DNA of 15,635 bases, from the NCBI GenBank assembly GCA_964628935.1, contig CAZVOE010000070.1, positions 1 through 15,635 of the forward strand. The letters are read 5' to 3'. Origin of the DNA: CAYLHQ01 sp964628935. GTDB taxonomy: Bacteria; Acidobacteriota; Polarisedimenticolia; Polarisedimenticolales; DASRJG01. Shown here one piece after another: positions 13,761 through 15,635 of the stretch (its first letter is position 1; each line of letters begins with the position of its first letter). A program made the translations under genes and the position numbers. Under the pieces are notes generated by a model that saw only the letters and a program-made list of their open reading frames with translations, did no database searches and was not told the DNA's origin.

Positions 13761-14245
13761 GCGGACGAGCGGAGACCCTCGTCGTCGGCGTCGGGAACGA
13801 GCTTCTCGGCGACGAGGGGGTCGGGGTGCACGTGGCACGCGCCCTACGGGGGCGGGCGCTCTGCGACGGCGTGGAGGTGCTCGACGGGGGAACGACCGGC
13901 TTCGAGCTGCTGCCGTGGTTCGAGGGGAGGGAGCGCGTGATCCTGGTCGACGCGATCCGGACGCGGGCGGAGCCGGGGGCGATTTACCACATTCCGGCGG
14001 AGGAGGTGGCGGGATTCCTTCCCGCCCCCTCCTCCGCGCACGAATCGGACCTCGGGGAGTTGATCCGCGCCGCCCTCGCGCTCGACCCCGCGCCGGAGGT
14101 CCGAATCGTCGGCGTCGTGCCGGAATCCCTCGATCGGTTCTCGCTCGAGTTGAGCCCTTGCCTTCGCCGGCGGTTCGAGGCGATTGTCGAGGCGATCCTC
14201 GACGAGGTCGCGCGTCCCCTTCGGATCAGCCCACTTCGATCGTGA
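13757..14245 (+). CDS. Hydrogenase maturation endopeptidase (HyaD/HybD family)
   Basis: This 162-residue nickel-dependent protease clips the C-terminal tail of the large subunit. GVGNELLGDEGVGVH near residues 11-25 supplies the first Ni-sensing ligand, E15. D65 in ILVDAIR and H95 in SAHESDL match the other two ligands known from HybD. GTG at 13757 overlaps the large-subunit stop by 4 nt, which couples protease and substrate synthesis. A longer open frame from 13373 lies inside the large-subunit gene and is not needed. Its 3' end overlaps the end of the convergent cyclophilin gene by 20 nt. No hypABCDEF genes are in the window, so cofactor assembly genes must be elsewhere. Confidence 0.92.
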   Translation: MSGRAETLVVGVGNELLGDEGVGVHVARALRGRALCDGVEVLDGGTTGFELLPWFEGRERVILVDAIRTRAEPGAIYHIPAEEVAGFLPAPSSAHESDLGELIRAALALDPAPEVRIVGVVPESLDRFSLELSPCLRRRFEAIVEAILDEVARPLRISPLRS

Positions 14246-14897
14246 CCTTCTCGATCTTGAGCGGCTCGGAAGGGGTTCCCCCCCGCGACCCGGCCGCCTC
14301 GAGTTTCTTCAGCGTGTCCATTCCCTCGACGACCTTCCCGAAGATCGTGTGCTTCCCGTCGAGCCATGGCGTCGGGACGAACGTCAGAAAGAACTGGCTT
14401 CCGTCGGTGCCGGGGCCGGCGTTCGCCATCGAGAGCAGCCCCGGAACGTCATGCTTGACCGTTGGAGAAAACTCGCCGCCGTACTCGTAGCCGGGCCCGC
14501 CGGTCCCCGTGCCGAGCGGGCAGCCCCCCTGCGCCATGAAGCCGGTGATCACCCGATGGAACGAAAGGCCGTCGTAGAACCCGAGACGAGAAAGATAGAT
14601 GAAGCTCGTCACGTGCATCGGGGCGACGCCGGGTAGGAGTTCGATCTTGAGCGGTCCCTTGCTCGTCTCCATTCGGGCGTAGTACTTGCTCGACGCGTCG
14701 AAGGCGACCTTCTGCGGCTTCGGGAGCCGGGTCCTCCAGCGGGCGTCGGACTTGTCGATCTTGGCGCCTGCGATCTGCTGGTCGATCTGTTGGATGGCGG
14801 CATCCCCTTTCTTGGCCGGAGCCTTCTGCGCGTCGGCCGCCGCGACCGGAATGGCCGCGAGGGCGGCGAACGCCACCATGCGTGCGAAAGTCCTCAT
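14226..14897 (-). CDS. Exported cyclophilin-type peptidyl-prolyl cis-trans isomerase
   Basis: This 223-residue cyclophilin catalyses proline isomerisation in protein folding, probably in the periplasm. Residues 1-23 form a Sec signal peptide ending near AADA. A charged linker (24-70) follows, then the cyclophilin domain at about 72-222. All catalytic positions known from human CypA are present: R115, F120 and Q123 in FHRVITGFMAQGG, Q168 and F170 in SQFFLT, W178, L179 and H183 in WLDGKH. The start ATG at 14897 is preceded by GGGAG 9 nt upstream; an ATG at 14904 is in another frame. It is probably co-transcribed with the TPR gene 39 nt upstream. There is no lipobox or membrane segment apart from the signal. 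Confidence 0.93.
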   Translation of the reverse strand: MRTFARMVAFAALAAIPVAAADAQKAPAKKGDAAIQQIDQQIAGAKIDKSDARWRTRLPKPQKVAFDASSKYYARMETSKGPLKIELLPGVAPMHVTSFIYLSRLGFYDGLSFHRVITGFMAQGGCPLGTGTGGPGYEYGGEFSPTVKHDVPGLLSMANAGPGTDGSQFFLTFVPTPWLDGKHTIFGKVVEGMDTLKKLEAAGSRGGTPSEPLKIEKVTIEVG

Positions 14898-14936
14898 CGA
14901 TCATTCTCCCCCGTGTGGTGTGGTTTCCTTTCCATT

Positions 14937-15635
14937 CTAGCCGCGGCCGGCTCGCTCCCGCAGCCGCCGGGCCTCCTCGAAACCGGGGTCGGCCCGGAGG
15001 GCCAGGTCGAGGCGCCGAACCCCCTCCGCACGGTCCCCCCGAAGGAGGGCCACGCGGGCCATCTCGGTCCAGACGTCGGCGAGGAGCCGTCCCGCCGGAT
15101 TTCCGCCGAGGAGCGCACGGAGGTCCGCTTCGGACCCGTCGAGATCCCCCGCGAGGAGACGAGCGTGGGCCCGACCTCGGATTCCCCTGCCGGACCCAGG
15201 GTCCTCGGCGATCAGCCGGTCGTAGAGGCGGATCGCGTCGTCGGTCCTGCGCGCGGCGACGTACTCGTCCGCGGCGGCGAGGCGAAGGCTCCGCTCGACG
15301 TCCCCCTGACCGGCCCGGTCGGCCGCCTCGGCCCCCTCTTCGTACCTCGCCGCGGCCTCCGCGCGCCTTCCATCCTTCGAGAGCATCGACGCGGAGGAGG
15401 CGAGGAGCGCGGCCCGAAGCGCGTCGAGCGACTCTCCGGTCGCTTCGCCCTCGAAGGACGCGTCCTCGATCGCCTCGAGCGCCTCCTCGATCGCCCGCTC
15501 CGCCTCGTCGTTCCGCCCGAGCCGCGCGAGCGCCCCGGCCTTCTCGCGGAGGAGGACGACCCTGCCCCCCTCGCGCCGGGCGGCGCGGTCCCCTTCGTGA
15601 GCGGCGGCGATCGCCACGACCTCACGGCTCCGGGT
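14937..15635 (-). CDS. TPR-repeat protein, N-terminus beyond the window
   Basis: A 232-residue C-terminal part is visible; the frame stays open to the right edge, so the true start lies outside. The sequence is Ala/Arg/Glu-rich helical repeats of tetratricopeptide type, such as EKAGALARLGRNDEAERAIEEALEAI, AARRTDDAIRLYDRLIAEDPGSG and ARVALLRGDRAEGVRRLDLALRADPGFEEARRL. This indicates a protein-protein interaction scaffold, and no catalytic motif is seen. It may continue upstream into a larger domain, for example a kinase or further repeats. It precedes the cyclophilin gene by 39 nt on the same strand, so the two are likely co-transcribed. Confidence 0.8.
   Translation of the reverse strand, partial: TRSREVVAIAAAHEGDRAARREGGRVVLLREKAGALARLGRNDEAERAIEEALEAIEDASFEGEATGESLDALRAALLASSASMLSKDGRRAEAAARYEEGAEAADRAGQGDVERSLRLAAADEYVAARRTDDAIRLYDRLIAEDPGSGRGIRGRAHARLLAGDLDGSEADLRALLGGNPAGRLLADVWTEMARVALLRGDRAEGVRRLDLALRADPGFEEARRLRERAGRG

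Noticed and set aside
1..15635. CRISPR array, tRNA or rRNA genes, complete insertion sequence, prophage or defence system
   Set aside because: I saw no repeat-spacer array, no tRNA-like cloverleaf or rRNA segment, and no transposase, integrase or phage gene. Only the edge repeats at 6-48 hint at a mobile element.

Overview
This is a high-GC (roughly two-thirds G+C or more), densely coding stretch of bacterial chromosome. It contains a 10-N scaffold gap, so it comes from a draft, possibly metagenomic, assembly. The gene set includes an ECF-type sigma factor followed by a membrane Ser/Thr kinase with kinesin-light-chain-type TPRs, a fused alpha/beta 2-oxoacid dehydrogenase E1, a C-factor-like SDR, a long-form HflX, and a Tat-exported [NiFe] hydrogenase. 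Together these fit a soil or sediment lineage such as Acidobacteriota (Thermoanaerobaculia/Holophagae-like) or a neighbouring deep-branching Gram-negative phylum. No rRNA, tRNA or marker gene is present to settle this.

Layout from left to right. (1) 1-652: a direct-repeat pair, a good sigma70-type promoter, an intrinsic terminator inside the 5' leader, then a small glycine-rich RRM RNA-binding protein and a convergent bidirectional terminator. (2) 662-4527, minus strand: a tightly packed operon transcribed from the fused 2-oxoacid dehydrogenase E1 (branched-chain type), through a small membrane protein and a 2,4-dienoyl-CoA-reductase-type SDR, to a C-factor/CsgA-type SDR. The last three genes overlap their neighbours by 4 nt. 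(3) 4604-7421, plus strand: an orphan carbamate kinase with an apparently leaderless start, then HflX, interrupted and thrown out of frame by the N gap. (4) 7479-7787, minus: a small membrane protein. (5) 7982-11160, plus: sigma factor and membrane kinase-TPR protein as a two-gene operon (TGATG junction). (6) 11310-14245, plus: [NiFe] hydrogenase small subunit, large subunit and maturation protease, translationally coupled. (7) 14226-15635, minus: an exported cyclophilin whose 3' end overlaps the protease gene, preceded by a TPR protein that runs off the right edge.

How the parts may work together. The E1 operon looks catabolic: branched-chain 2-oxoacid decarboxylation plus acyl-CoA/redox SDRs. 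The hydrogenase cassette encodes an exported H2-oxidising enzyme with its own endopeptidase, but no cytochrome b, no membrane anchor and no hyp genes in the window. The sigma/kinase pair lies immediately upstream of the hydrogenase in the same orientation, so it is a candidate regulator of it; this is inference from position only.

No clear undescribed multi-gene system is visible. The most interesting signals are the promoter-plus-terminator leader before the RRM gene, a shared TAG(A/G)CT-(G/C)GCGCC promoter element with leaderless spacing at the carbamate kinase, a possible ATT start for HflX, and the all-[4Fe-4S], anchor-less hydrogenase small subunit.
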